Shown here one piece after another: positions 9,031 to 18,055 of a stretch of DNA of 64,000 nucleotides. Made by a program: the position numbers and the translations under genes. The number at the start of each line of letters is the position of its first letter. The first letter of the stretch is position 1. Under the pieces are notes generated by a model. That model searched no databases. It worked only from the letters and a program-made list of their open reading frames with translations, and was not told where the DNA came from. Source of the DNA: Clostridium sp. CMCC3677 (GTDB lineage Bacteria; Bacillota; Clostridia; Clostridiales; Clostridiaceae). Where the stretch lies: contig NZ_JAMQHS010000001.1 of NCBI RefSeq assembly GCF_023845585.1, forward strand, positions 124,001-188,000, read 5' to 3'.

Positions 9031-10497
9031 ATGGATAACAAAAAAATTATAGACATGAAAAATAAAATTTTGCTTGTACTATTTTTAAGTTCAGTATTAT
9101 TAAGAGGTATTTTTGATTATTATTTAAAAGCACCTATAATGGCAGTTGTAGGAATAATAGGTTCAGGTATAGTATTAAGCATTATACAATTTATTTTAAT
9201 AAAGAAAAAATGTATTAATATATCAATGTATTTCATGGTATTTTCAATATCTACAATTGGTGTAATATTAATGAGCACGTCACCAACAATATCTAATTTT
9301 ATGATATTTTATTCAGCAATTTTTTTAATTATATTATATCAAGAGACAATTCCAATAGTTCTTCAATGTATATCTAGTGCTGTTTGTATGAGCTATTTTT
9401 TTATGAAAAACAAAGAAACAATGTTTTCAAACATAGGATATGATCAATTAATATTTTTACTTTTATATATTGGAAGTGGATTAGTTATATGCACATTATT
9501 ATGTATAATAACAAAACGTACTTACATTATATTAGAAGAAAAAATTAAAGAAAGTAATGAATCAAAATCTAAGACAGAGCTTTTATTAGGTAAGCTTAGT
9601 GAAACAATAGAATCTTTAAATGAAGCAAGTTCTACCATTAGTGAGGGTATTAATACAACTGCAGGAGTATCAGAACAAATATCAGTGGCCTCAAATGAAG
9701 TTGCAAATAAAGCAACAAGAGAAGTTGAAACTATGAATAATATCCAATCATTTATGCAACTTGGAGAGCAAGGGTTAGGAGAAGTAACAAATGCAGTGGA
9801 AATTATGTCGGAATTATCATCTTCTACAAAAGATGTTGTTTTAGAGGGAGCTAGTAAAGTTGAGGATTTATCAAGTGAAATGATTAAAGTAAAAGATAAT
9901 ATTATAAGCACTGTAACATTAATTAATAATTTAAATGAAGAAAATTCAAAGATAGTAAAAATTATAGATACTGTAAGTGAAATAGCAGGACAAACAAATC
10001 TTTTAGCACTTAATGCATCGATAGAAGCAGCAAGAGCTGGAGAACATGGTAAAGGATTTGCAGTTGTTGCAGATGAAGTAAAAAAACTAGCAGAAAACTC
10101 TAAAGAATCAACAAACCAAATAATATCTATATTAAATAGTATATCTGAAAGAACTAATGCTGTATCAGATGAAATAGTAAAAGAAAAGAAATCAATAGAA
10201 GTGTGCAATGAACATACAAATACAGTAAAAGATTTATTTAAAAATATAAATAATAATACAGGAAATGTATTAAATCATTCAGATAATGTAAATCAACAAA
10301 TTAAAGGATTAGTTACTGTATTTTCAAAAACGGTAACAGAAGTGGATAATATAAGTGAAAATGTTGAAACTACAGCATCAGCTATGGAAGAAATATCAGC
10401 TAATATTAATGAACTTAACAATAATATAGATGGGATATCTAATGCATATAAGAATATAGATGAATTAAGTACTAAACTTAGTGAAATTCAGAGTTAA
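9031..10497 (+). CDS. Methyl-accepting chemotaxis protein
   Basis: 488 aa transducer. The N-terminal ~170 residues are mostly hydrophobic, with about five to six predicted membrane helices and hardly any extracellular loop, so it probably senses within the membrane rather than with a ligand-binding ectodomain. No clear HAMP domain is seen. The cytoplasmic region is a long coiled coil with the conserved signalling tip [21 protein letters not shown] and methylation-helix-like repeats on both sides. It would relay signals to CheA/CheW. It is a single-gene unit with RBS AGGGGGAAG and a downstream terminator. Confidence 0.92.
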   Translation: MDNKKIIDMKNKILLVLFLSSVLLRGIFDYYLKAPIMAVVGIIGSGIVLSIIQFILIKKKCINISMYFMVFSISTIGVILMSTSPTISNFMIFYSAIFLIILYQETIPIVLQCISSAVCMSYFFMKNKETMFSNIGYDQLIFLLLYIGSGLVICTLLCIITKRTYIILEEKIKESNESKSKTELLLGKLSETIESLNEASSTISEGINTTAGVSEQISVASNEVANKATREVETMNNIQSFMQLGEQGLGEVTNAVEIMSELSSSTKDVVLEGASKVEDLSSEMIKVKDNIISTVTLINNLNEENSKIVKIIDTVSEIAGQTNLLALNASIEAARAGEHGKGFAVVADEVKKLAENSKESTNQIISILNSISERTNAVSDEIVKEKKSIEVCNEHTNTVKDLFKNINNNTGNVLNHSDNVNQQIKGLVTVFSKTVTEVDNISENVETTASAMEEISANINELNNNIDGISNAYKNIDELSTKLSEIQS

Positions 10498-10527
10498 AGT
10501 TAGTATTGATTTTAGAGTGTAAATTAA

Positions 10528-10575
10528 ATACCATATGTTAAAACGATTCAATCACTAACATATGGTATTTTTATT
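10528..10575 (+). terminator. Rho-independent terminator after chemotaxis gene
   Basis: ATACCATATGTTA (10528-10540) pairs perfectly with TAACATATGGTAT (10556-10568), followed by a T-rich tail. Confidence 0.8.
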
Positions 10576-10948
10576 TTATATATATTAATAAAATCCTCCT
10601 TTGAAATATATTTTGTAATTTATTTCCTTGAAAAATTATACATATTAATAATGAAATTATAAACATATTAAAATAACAAAATTTTTGAACATAAATTTTT
10701 ATTATAAAATAAAATCCAAAGTATAATTTATATGTGGAAAATTAAAAAAAGATGGAAAATTATAAGAAAATATGTTATTATTTCTTTAAAAGTAAATTAT
10801 TAATATGGTATATGTAGTTAAAGTTAGTGAAAAAATTTAATTTGATTCAATAAAAATAAAAAATGGAACATAATAAAAGTTTATTTTTTTGTCAACTTAA
10901 AAGTAATTAACAACAAAAAATTTATCTTTAATTTAATAGGGGGAAATT
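10576..10948. other. Intergenic, no gene seen
   Basis: About 370 bp of very AT-rich sequence. No convincing ORF, repeat copy or structured element was found; it presumably holds the promoter of the 123-aa gene that follows. Confidence 0.6.
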
Positions 10949-11320
10949 ATGAAACTAGAAAAAATAAATCTATTATGTAAATACACTATGAGAGTAGAAG
11001 ATGATAAATTTATAATCAAGGGAGAAGGATTATTTTCTAAAAGTGATGCAGAAGAGTATCTGGAACTTTTTAAAAAGACTATTAAATCAATGGACATAAG
11101 TAATTTAATATTAGTTATAGATAATAGGGAATTTAGAATGAGTTTTCCTGATACTAAATTATTTTATGAAAAAGTATGTAATGCATATATAAGTTGTGAC
11201 TTTAAAGATAAATATATAGTTATGCCAGAAAATGATATAGCTAATATTCAAATAAAGAAAAATGCTAATAAAGTATTTGATTACATGAAAGTTATTTCAG
11301 ATATAAATTTTATAAAATAG
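10949..11320 (+). CDS. Hypothetical protein, 123 aa
   Basis: I do not recognise the family. It is a soluble-looking protein with good RBS (AGGGGG at 10939-10944) and mixed alpha/beta character. A central ILVIDNREFRMSFPD segment and a FKDKYIVMPENDIANIQIKK segment are followed by a short helix. A degenerate second copy of its C-terminal half lies 100 bp downstream, so this gene was once duplicated in tandem. The pattern is faintly like small SpoIIAA/STAS-type proteins, but this is only an impression. Confidence 0.6.
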   Translation: MKLEKINLLCKYTMRVEDDKFIIKGEGLFSKSDAEEYLELFKKTIKSMDISNLILVIDNREFRMSFPDTKLFYEKVCNAYISCDFKDKYIVMPENDIANIQIKKNANKVFDYMKVISDINFIK

Positions 11321-11421
11321 AATTTAAAAATACTATAAGACATATTTTTATTAGAAATTTATTTTACAATTTAAAAACTGACAAAATTAACTCAAATTAT
11401 GAGAAAAATGTAAATATATAA

Positions 11422-11583
11422 TATTTTGTGGGATATTATATATTTATATATTATAATTGGAATAAATATGTTCTTGATAAAATGAGTGATCTTTATATTA
11501 ATTCAAATTTTAAAAAGAAGTATATGCTTATGCCAGCAAGTGCAATAGCTGGAATGCAAATTAAAAAGATATTTAAGTTTTAA
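11422..11583 (+). pseudogene. Remnant of a paralogue of the 123-aa gene
   Basis: In one frame, ending at the TAA at 11581-11583, the translation contains FKKKYMLMPASAIAGMQIKK. It aligns with FKDKYIVMPENDIANIQIKK of the upstream gene, including MP and IQ/MQIKK. The N-terminal half is missing and stop codons precede it, so this is a decayed tandem duplicate. Confidence 0.65.
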
Positions 11584-11671
11584 ATATAACAAGTAGATTA
11601 TACAATCTATTGTAAAGGTTTAACTTGGGATTTAAACATAATATATAAGAATAAAAAAGAATACATAAGTG

Positions 11672-11712
11672 ATAATAGAAGTAATATTTTTGTTACTTCT
11701 ATTATTTTATAT
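11672..11712 (+). terminator. Hairpin terminator
   Basis: ATAATAGAAGTAA (11672-11684) and TTACTTCTATTAT (11693-11705) form a perfect stem with an 8-nt loop, followed by a TTT-rich tail. Confidence 0.6.
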
Positions 11713-11906
11713 AAATATTTTTAATAAAACACAGCTTAAAAATAGTATGTTGTATTTGTACGAAAATATGTTTTAATATAATAACAATGTAATATTTATA
11801 CAAAGTATGAAATATTATGGTAAAATAATAATGATTATACTATATTTATATTATTTTTATAAATAATGTTTTTAGGTAAATATTAAATTTCAGAAAGGAA
11901 CATATT

Positions 11907-12374
11907 ATGAGCACAAGAGAATTACTAAACAATCTATTCAAAGAATTAGAAGATGTAATATATTATGAAGATGTAGGAATTCACAAAATAGTTGATGATT
12001 CTTATATAAAACCATATTACAAACAATTAACAGACATTTCATTTGAAGATTGGAGCAAATATCATGCTTCAAAAATGCTTAAAATAGTTGATGATATGTA
12101 TTTATCTGAAATGATGAATACAAAAAAACCGCTATTTGTAGACAAGCTTTCTGTAGATACAAGTAAACCAAGTTGTTTAAGAGATTTTGGGATAGTATCA
12201 ACTTGTCTTATACCATTTTTCTTAAATGATGAAATAGTCTTCTTTATTACTATGCCAATATTTAAAGAAGAACATAAATATTCAGAAGAAGAAAAATCAG
12301 AAGCAATAAATATTGTAAAAAAATATAATAAGATTTTATGTATTGAGGAGATGTTTAAACGTGAAATTATCTAA
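11907..12374 (+). CDS. Small GAF-like protein cotranscribed with ThDP enzyme
   Basis: 155 aa soluble protein of unrecognised family. The layout (KPLFVDKLSVDTSKP, then GIVSTCLIPFFLNDEIVFFITMPIF, then a C-terminal helix rich in Lys/Glu) looks like a GAF sensory domain, where a short strand pair precedes a hydrophobic strand and terminal helix. This assignment is by pattern only. It overlaps the ThDP-dependent enzyme by 14 nt, so the two are translationally coupled, which suggests that it regulates or senses a ligand for that enzyme. RBS AGAAAGGAAC. Confidence 0.6.
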   Translation: MSTRELLNNLFKELEDVIYYEDVGIHKIVDDSYIKPYYKQLTDISFEDWSKYHASKMLKIVDDMYLSEMMNTKKPLFVDKLSVDTSKPSCLRDFGIVSTCLIPFFLNDEIVFFITMPIFKEEHKYSEEEKSEAINIVKKYNKILCIEEMFKREII

Positions 12375-13992
12375 AGCTATAGCAAAATATATTGAAAGTT
12401 GTGGTGTAGAATACGTATTTGGTATACCATCAGGAAATGTAGCAAGTATTTATGATGCACTTAATGATACTAAGGTTGAATTTGTAGTAACTAAAAATGA
12501 AGCAGGATCAACTTATTCAGCAGGAAAATATTCAGATTTAAGTAAAAAACTTAGTTGTTCAATTTTATGTGGAGGGGTAGGCATTACTAATGCAATAAAT
12601 GGAATAGCAGATGCATACATAAATAATATTCCTATGCTTGTTATTAGTGGATATGCAGCAAGTGATAGCATAGGCAAAGGTTGTGTTCAAGAATTAGATA
12701 CAGCACCTATAACTGAAAGCATAACAAAATACAGTAAAACAGTTACTAAAAAAGAAGATGTATTATCTGAATTAGATAAAGCAGTAAAATTAGCAATGCA
12801 AGATCCTAAGGGTCCAGTTCATTTATCAATCTCTATGGATTTACCTACAACAGAAATAAGTGAAGACGATATAAAAACTTATGTAGCTGAAAAAATAGAT
12901 TATAATTATGATCAAGAATCACTAAATACAGCAATTAATATGTTAAATGATGCTAAAAAAGGTATCATATTAGTTGGTAGAGGTGCTAAAGGAAATAGTG
13001 AAATTATAAAGAAATTATCATCAAAATTAGGATGGTATGTAGCTACTACTCCTCAAGGTAAGAGCTCAATAGATAGTGAGTTTGAATTTAACATAGGAAA
13101 CTATGGATTTAATAGTACTGATTTTGCCCAAAATTATGCAGATACAGAAGAGTTAGATTGTGTATTAGTATTAGGATCAAGCCTTGGAGAAAGTGCAACA
13201 AGAAACTTTAATGATGCATTATTTAATGATGGAAATAAAGTTATTCAAATAGATAATAAGAAAAAGAGTTTAAATAAAGATCATATTGATAGATTTAAAG
13301 TATATTATGAATTATCAGAAGCATTATCAATAATAAATGAAAAAATTGAAGATAAAAATGTGACTTTAAATAAAGTAGAAAAATTAAATAATGATTATGT
13401 AAAAGATCATACAGGAATATCTGTTAGAAGATTAGCAGACATGCTTCCTAATATATTAAATCCAAGCACTACTTATATGTGTGATATTGGTGAATTCATG
13501 AACTATATGTATAAATATCTGTTTATTCCAAAAGAATCAGATTTTATTGCTAGTTTAAATTATGGAGCTATGGGAAACTGTGTTGCAGGTTCAATAGGTG
13601 CAGCATTAAGTGGGAATACAGAAAAATATGCTGTAGTTGTTGGAGATGGATCAGTATTTATGAATGGTAGTGAAATTTTAACAGCAAAACAATATTCATT
13701 ACCTATAGTATACTTTGTAATAAATAATGCAAAATTAAATTACGTTGACCAGGGAATGACATTCCTATTTGGAAGATCTATTAATGGAGTAGTTCAAGAT
13801 AGAGTTTCAATAAAGGCAATAGGGGAAGCAGCTGGAATTAAATCATATGAAATAACAGATTTAAGTCAGCTTAATGAAATAAAAGATGAGTTATATTCAT
13901 GCAGTGAACCTATAATAGTTGAAATAATAACTGATGGTTCAGAAAAAGTTGCAGCAGCAGATAGATTCAAAACATTAAAGAATAAAAAGTAA
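12361..13992 (+). CDS. Thiamine-diphosphate-dependent enzyme (acetolactate synthase / decarboxylase family)
   Basis: 543 aa enzyme of the acetolactate synthase, pyruvate oxidase and indolepyruvate decarboxylase superfamily. The N-terminal PYR domain has YVFGIPSGNVASIYDAL and the catalytic glutamate in KNEAGS. A central domain contains ILVGRGA. The C-terminal PP domain has the ThDP/Mg motif starting GDGSVFMNG and ending INNAKL. The substrate is a 2-oxo acid, but the exact reaction cannot be assigned. The TTG at 12343 is possible, but GAGGAG at 12345-12350 best serves the GTG at 12361. It overlaps the upstream GAF-like gene. The hairpin element at 13995 begins just after its stop. Confidence 0.88.
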   Translation: MKLSKAIAKYIESCGVEYVFGIPSGNVASIYDALNDTKVEFVVTKNEAGSTYSAGKYSDLSKKLSCSILCGGVGITNAINGIADAYINNIPMLVISGYAASDSIGKGCVQELDTAPITESITKYSKTVTKKEDVLSELDKAVKLAMQDPKGPVHLSISMDLPTTEISEDDIKTYVAEKIDYNYDQESLNTAINMLNDAKKGIILVGRGAKGNSEIIKKLSSKLGWYVATTPQGKSSIDSEFEFNIGNYGFNSTDFAQNYADTEELDCVLVLGSSLGESATRNFNDALFNDGNKVIQIDNKKKSLNKDHIDRFKVYYELSEALSIINEKIEDKNVTLNKVEKLNNDYVKDHTGISVRRLADMLPNILNPSTTYMCDIGEFMNYMYKYLFIPKESDFIASLNYGAMGNCVAGSIGAALSGNTEKYAVVVGDGSVFMNGSEILTAKQYSLPIVYFVINNAKLNYVDQGMTFLFGRSINGVVQDRVSIKAIGEAAGIKSYEITDLSQLNEIKDELYSCSEPIIVEIITDGSEKVAAADRFKTLKNKK

Positions 13993-13994
13993 GA

Positions 13995-14209
13995 ACATGT
14001 TTTAGAAAAATATGATATTTTAGTATAAAGCTCGTGGACTGAGAAATTTACTTTAAGAATTCTAAAATTAGTATAGTCCCATTTTAGCTTGCTCCCAATA
14101 TAAAATTGAGACAAGCAGTAAATGTGACAATACTAATTAAGAAATCTAAAAAGCAAATTTCAATGCCACTGCGCCATTATACTAAAATATCATTTTACTT
14201 AAAACATGT
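13995..14209 (+). repeat. Structured repeat element, copy 1 (near complete)
   Basis: About 215 bp. The outermost arms ACATGT (13995-14000 and 14204-14209) and the inner perfect 15-bp pair 14014-14028 / 14177-14191 form a long imperfect outer stem. Inside are a conserved internal loop (GGACTGAG opposite CAATGCC), the stem GAAATTT/AAATTTC and two small side hairpins. A central hairpin contains TTAGTAT (14068-14074) paired with ATACTAA (14130-14136), CATTT/AAATG and GCTTG/CAAGC. It starts 3 nt after the ThDP-enzyme stop codon. Confidence 0.85.
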
Positions 14210-14221
14210 AGTTATAATAAA

Positions 14222-14362
14222 AGGTGGACTGAGTAATTGAACTTAGGAATACTAAAAATGATTATAGTCCCATTTTAGCTTGTTCTCAATGTGAAATTGA
14301 GACAAGCAGTAAATGTGACAATAATCATTAAGTATTTTAAAAGTTCAATTTCAATGCCATTT
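14222..14362 (+). repeat. Structured repeat element, copy 2
   Basis: Follows copy 1 in the same orientation. It shares GGTGGACTGAG, AGTCCCATTTTAGCTTG, ATTGAGACAAGC, AAATGTGAC and CAATGCC with copy 1. The central stem is AATGATTAT (14257-14265) with ATAATCATT (14321-14329), differing from copy 1 on both sides yet still pairing. The outer stem uses ATTGAACTT/AAGTTCAAT. The outermost arms seen in copies 1 and 4 are absent. Confidence 0.85.
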
Positions 14363-14383
14363 TGATCAGATAAAAATCAAATT

Positions 14384-14701
14384 TTAGAAAAAAACAAAGC
14401 CAATAATTAATAGGATAATTATTGCAATTAAAATGTAAAGTCCTGCATTAGTACTTGTTCCAGTAGAATTTTCTATAGGATTACTTTTTTGATTAGTTGC
14501 ATTTTTTTCAATTTCTTCAAGTTTTGAACTAATAGTAGAATCATCAAGTTTTTCTTTAGTGGTATTTAAAGTTTCATTAGTTTTTGAAGATTTCTCTTCT
14601 TCTAAATCATATCTTGGGAATACTTTCTCAAATGCATAGCATGTAGATGTTATACATTCATTTTTTTCTCCGAGTTCTTTGTTGCAGTAAGGACACTTCA
14701 T
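14384..14701 (-). CDS. Zinc-ribbon protein with C-terminal membrane anchor
   Basis: 105 aa. The N-terminus has a CPYC pair and a second Cys pair (ITSTC region), a short zinc-ribbon-like knuckle. A hydrophilic Ser/Thr/Lys-rich linker follows, and then a single C-terminal transmembrane helix (about 88-105) with only a Phe-rich end after it. This arrangement predicts a tail-anchored protein with the zinc knuckle in the cytoplasm. A strong AAGGAGG site precedes the start. Its role is unknown; similar short zinc-ribbon/TM proteins are common in clostridia. Confidence 0.75.
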   Translation of the reverse strand: MKCPYCNKELGEKNECITSTCYAFEKVFPRYDLEEEKSSKTNETLNTTKEKLDDSTISSKLEEIEKNATNQKSNPIENSTGTSTNAGLYILIAIIILLIIGFVFF

Positions 14702-14781
14702 AAAAAATACCTCCTTTTTTTAGAACTTAATTAATTATTTTTTATAAATAAATTCATAACATATATAGTATAAAAACAATA

Positions 14782-14830
14782 AAAATATACCTCCTATAAA
14801 GTAGTTTATGCTTTATAGGAGGTATATTTT
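14782..14830 (-). terminator. Bidirectional terminator
   Basis: A perfect 20-bp inverted repeat (14782-14801 and 14811-14830) has A-runs on one side and T-runs on the other. It should end the minus-strand cation-efflux transcript and protects against read-through in either direction. Confidence 0.85.
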
Positions 14831-14851
14831 ACACATTAATATAAATAATTA

Positions 14852-16027
14852 TTAAAGATAATGCTTATCTAAAGTGATTATACAATTATATTTAGGATGA
14901 ACTGACTTCACTCTTGAACTAATATTATCAATTAGTTCTTCATCTTTTAAAGATGTTTTTAAAGATGCATTTAAAACCAAATCAAATATTAGATTTTTAC
15001 AGTTTCCATCACCAACGATTCTAAAGTCATGAATAGAATCTATATAATCATATTCATCAATTAATTTTAGAATTTCATCGTGTGCTTCCTTAACCTCACC
15101 CTCAATTATACATATAGGGTCCATATGTATAACAAGATAAATCTTAAGTTTTGCAGAAATCTCTCTTTCAGCTTTATCAATTACTTCATGAATTTTCATT
15201 ATATCAATGTTTGAGGGAATTTCAGCATGTATTGAAGCCATACACTTTCCAGGCCCATAATTATGTATTATTAAATCATGAGATCCAGTAATATGTTCAT
15301 AAGATAATACCATATCATTTATTCCTTTAACAAGTTCAGGATCAGGAGCTTCACCAAGCAATGGGTTAAGAGTTTCTTTTATTAATGAAAAACCTGAATA
15401 AACTATAAATCCAGCAACTATAAGTCCGATAAATCCATCTATAGGAATTGATGTAAACTTAGAAACTAAAAAAGAAATAGCAACAGTACTAGAAGTAAAA
15501 ACATCTCCTAATGCATCTACAGAAGCTGCTTTTAATGCAGAAGAATTAATCCTATTCCCCATAAATTTATTAAAACCAGAAAGCCAAAATTTAAGTCCTA
15601 TTGAAATTAAAAGAAGAATAAAAGGTACAATTTCAAAGGTAACTGCTTCAGGATTTATAATTCTAGTTAATGATGATTTTATAAATTGAAAACCAACAAG
15701 CATAACCATAAATGCAACAATTAAAGCAGAAATATATTCAATTCGCCCATGTCCAAAAGGATGTTCTTTATCAGCAGGTTTACTTGCCATCTTAAAACCT
15801 ATTATAGTTATAAGAGAAGATGCTGCATCAGATAAGTTATTAAATGCATCAGCAATAATAGCTATACTTGAAGAAAAAAGTCCAACGGAAATTTTTATTA
15901 AAAATAGTATAAGATTAATAAAAATTCCTACAAGCCCTCCAAGAATACCATAAGAATTTCTTACTTTATCATCATTTACATTGTGATTATCTTTAATAAA
16001 CTTAGTAACTAGAAATTTTGAGAACAT
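14852..16027 (-). CDS. Cation diffusion facilitator family metal efflux protein
   Basis: 391 aa inner-membrane transporter exporting divalent metal ions (Zn, Co, Fe or Mn) by proton antiport. About six membrane helices occupy the first ~225 residues. The metal site is seen as DAFNNLSDAASS in TM2 and the matching HHxxD-like position in TM5 (ASVDALGDVFTS). The conserved cytosolic KEHPFGHGRIEY loop is present. The C-terminal cytoplasmic domain (about 230-391) is longer than usual and appears to hold the dimerisation ferredoxin-like fold plus an extra segment. RBS AGGAGTG precedes the start. Metal specificity is not determinable here. Confidence 0.92.
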   Translation of the reverse strand: MFSKFLVTKFIKDNHNVNDDKVRNSYGILGGLVGIFINLILFLIKISVGLFSSSIAIIADAFNNLSDAASSLITIIGFKMASKPADKEHPFGHGRIEYISALIVAFMVMLVGFQFIKSSLTRIINPEAVTFEIVPFILLLISIGLKFWLSGFNKFMGNRINSSALKAASVDALGDVFTSSTVAISFLVSKFTSIPIDGFIGLIVAGFIVYSGFSLIKETLNPLLGEAPDPELVKGINDMVLSYEHITGSHDLIIHNYGPGKCMASIHAEIPSNIDIMKIHEVIDKAEREISAKLKIYLVIHMDPICIIEGEVKEAHDEILKLIDEYDYIDSIHDFRIVGDGNCKNLIFDLVLNASLKTSLKDEELIDNISSRVKSVHPKYNCIITLDKHYL

Positions 16028-16155
16028 ATATAATCACTCCTATGCTTTATATTAAATAATTTAATTCTAATACAGTAATTAGTATTTGTAAAATATAATG
16101 TTGCTATAATGTAAAAATTAATAGCTAATAATTAAATTTATTGATACTTTTATAT

Positions 16156-16220
16156 TAGGCTATGTTTTAGCAGAGTGTTGATATATGCATAAGCAAAGTG
16201 GGCGGAGTAATTAAAATTTC
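16156..16220 (+). repeat. Structured repeat element, left-end fragment
   Basis: About 60 bp nearly identical to 20166-20220 at the left end of copy 3, including TTTTAGCAGAGTGTTGATAT and GCATAAGCAAAGTG. The rest of the element is missing. It lies in a 500-bp divergent intergenic region that otherwise shows no gene. Confidence 0.75.
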
Positions 16221-16524
16221 ATATAATTTTTTTTATATTAAAGGATAAAATAAGATATAAACTGTATTTTTATATTATAGATTGTTTGATTTAAATTATA
16301 GAATTTGATAATATGACTATATTCATACATTTATTGTATATGTAATTTATGTAAATATATAATAATTTTTAGTTATAAATAATAGTCAAAATAATCTTAT
16401 TAATGTAAGAGCTTCTATAATATTTTAAGATATAATTTATAAATATTATCTTAAAATTGTAATAAATATTAAAGCTATACTGTGAAGGGTGTTTTTTAGC
16501 TATTATATTGAAAGGGGAATTTTT

Positions 16525-17814
16525 ATGAACACAGCAAAAGATTTATTAAATTTTATAAATAATAGTAAAAGTGCATTTCATGGTGCTCATCAAGTTAAAT
16601 CAATCTTAGATAAAGAAGGATTTGTAGAAATTAAGGAATGTGATAAATGGGATTTAAAGCATGGTGGAAAATACTATGTTATGAAAAATGAATCTGCAAT
16701 AATAGGATTCGAAATTGGAAGTGGAGATATAGCAGAAGAAGGATTTAGATTAATAGGAGCTCATACAGACTCTCCAGGATTCAGAATAAAGCCACATGCA
16801 GAAATGACAGTAGAAGACCATTATGTTAAATTAAACACAGAAGTTTATGGTGGTGCAATACTTAGCACATGGTTTGATAGACCATTAGGGGTAGCTGGAA
16901 GAGTTACATTAAAAGGAAGCAATCCATTAAAACCACAAGTTAAATTAGTTGATCTAAATAAGCCTGTTTTAATAATACCGAGTTTAGCAATACACATGAA
17001 TAGAAGCATTAATGAAGGCTATGAATATAATAGACAAAAAGATACATTACCATTACTTACAATGGCTACTGATAAGTTAGAGAAAGACGGTTACTTACTT
17101 AAGTTAATTGCAGAAAGCTTAAATGTAGAAGAAAAAGAAATCGTAGATTTTGATTTATTCGTATATGAATATGAAAAAGGATGCTTATTTGGAATGAATG
17201 AAGAATTCATTTCAGCAGGAAGATTAGATGACCTTTGGATGGTATATGCAGGACTTGTGGCATTACTTCAAAGTAAATCTAATAAAGCAACAAAAGTTTT
17301 AGTGGCACTTGATAATGAAGAAATAGGTAGCTTAACATCTCAAGGAGCAAATTCTTCATTACTTGAAAATATATTAGAAAGAATAACATTAGCACTTGGA
17401 AAAGATAGAGAAGATTTCAAGAGATCATTATCAAACTCAGTTATGATTTCAGCAGATTTAGCTCATGCTCTTCATCCAAACTATACAGAAAAGCATGATC
17501 CAACAAACAGACCACTTATTGGAGGTGGTCCAGTTATAAAAATTGCGGCATCAGGAAGTTATTCAACAGACAGCTACGCAGCAGCAATATTTAAACAAGT
17601 TTGTGAAAATGTAAATGTACCATGTCAAGAATTTGTGAATAGATCAGATGTTAAGGGTGGAACAACAATAGGACCAATAACTGCATCTAAATTAAATATA
17701 CCAGTTATAGATATGGGTGCACCATTACTTTCAATGCATTCAGTAAGAGAACTTGCAAGTGTTAAAGATAATGAATATACAATAAAAGCATTTACTGAAT
17801 TTCTTTCATTATAA
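16525..17814 (+). CDS. M18 family aminopeptidase
   Basis: 429 aa cytosolic metallo-aminopeptidase that removes N-terminal residues, usually acidic, from peptides as a large multimer. Zinc-site motifs are GAHTDSPGFRIKP, the ALDNEEIGS segment with catalytic Glu pair, SADLAHALHPNY and the late MHSVRELAS. Length matches the family. A start 36 nt upstream (16489) is open, but GAAAGGGGAA at 16510-16519 with correct spacing supports the ATG at 16525. It is monocistronic with its own terminator. Confidence 0.94.
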   Translation: MNTAKDLLNFINNSKSAFHGAHQVKSILDKEGFVEIKECDKWDLKHGGKYYVMKNESAIIGFEIGSGDIAEEGFRLIGAHTDSPGFRIKPHAEMTVEDHYVKLNTEVYGGAILSTWFDRPLGVAGRVTLKGSNPLKPQVKLVDLNKPVLIIPSLAIHMNRSINEGYEYNRQKDTLPLLTMATDKLEKDGYLLKLIAESLNVEEKEIVDFDLFVYEYEKGCLFGMNEEFISAGRLDDLWMVYAGLVALLQSKSNKATKVLVALDNEEIGSLTSQGANSSLLENILERITLALGKDREDFKRSLSNSVMISADLAHALHPNYTEKHDPTNRPLIGGGPVIKIAASGSYSTDSYAAAIFKQVCENVNVPCQEFVNRSDVKGGTTIGPITASKLNIPVIDMGAPLLSMHSVRELASVKDNEYTIKAFTEFLSL

Positions 17815-17835
17815 ACATTAGTTTAAAAAATTAAC

Positions 17836-17912
17836 AAGACTGTCTCTAAACAAAAAGTAATTAAGTATCAAGCTTAATATTTTAAGAGTATTAATTAAGA
17901 GACAGTCTTTTC
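17836..17912 (+). terminator. Rho-independent terminator after M18 gene
   Basis: AAGACTGTCTCT (17836-17847) pairs perfectly with AGAGACAGTCTT (17898-17909), followed by TT. The loop is long (about 50 nt). Confidence 0.7.
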
Positions 17913-17983
17913 ATTTGCAAAAATAAAGATACAATTTCTACATAATGTAATTAAATTAATAAAAATTATGCATCTGGAAAAAA

Positions 17984-18002
17984 TTACACCCCAGGGGTGT
18001 AT
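17984..18002 (-). repeat. CCCCTGGGG-type palindrome, inverse orientation
   Basis: TACACCCCAGGGGTGTA is preceded by TGGAAAAAAT. It is the reverse complement of the ACCCCTGGGGTGTAAAA elements of the 52-63 kb island. It lies 8 nt upstream of the -35 box of the following gene. Confidence 0.8.
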
Positions 18003-18008
18003 ATTTAT

Positions 18009-18037
18009 TTGAGAAAATATTCTAATAAAGGTATAAT
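18009..18037 (+). promoter_or_regulatory. Sigma-A-type promoter of wall-binding MBL gene
   Basis: TTGAGA (18009-18014) and TATAAT (18032-18037) are separated by 17 bp. The -10 box is only 19 nt before the ATG at 18056, so the leader would be very short. Confidence 0.65.
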
Positions 18038-18055
18038 ATATGAAGGAAATTTTTG

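Noticed and set aside
9522-10208. Long minus-strand ORF (228 aa) opposite the chemotaxis gene
   Set aside because: Low-complexity Ser/Ile/Leu-rich translation antisense to a clear coding region, with no RBS; a shadow of the real gene.
13995-14362. tRNA or riboswitch reading of the cloverleaf-like element
   Set aside because: Too long, no CCA end, T-loop or anticodon arm, and no match to riboswitch cores I know; the copies also do not sit consistently upstream of genes.
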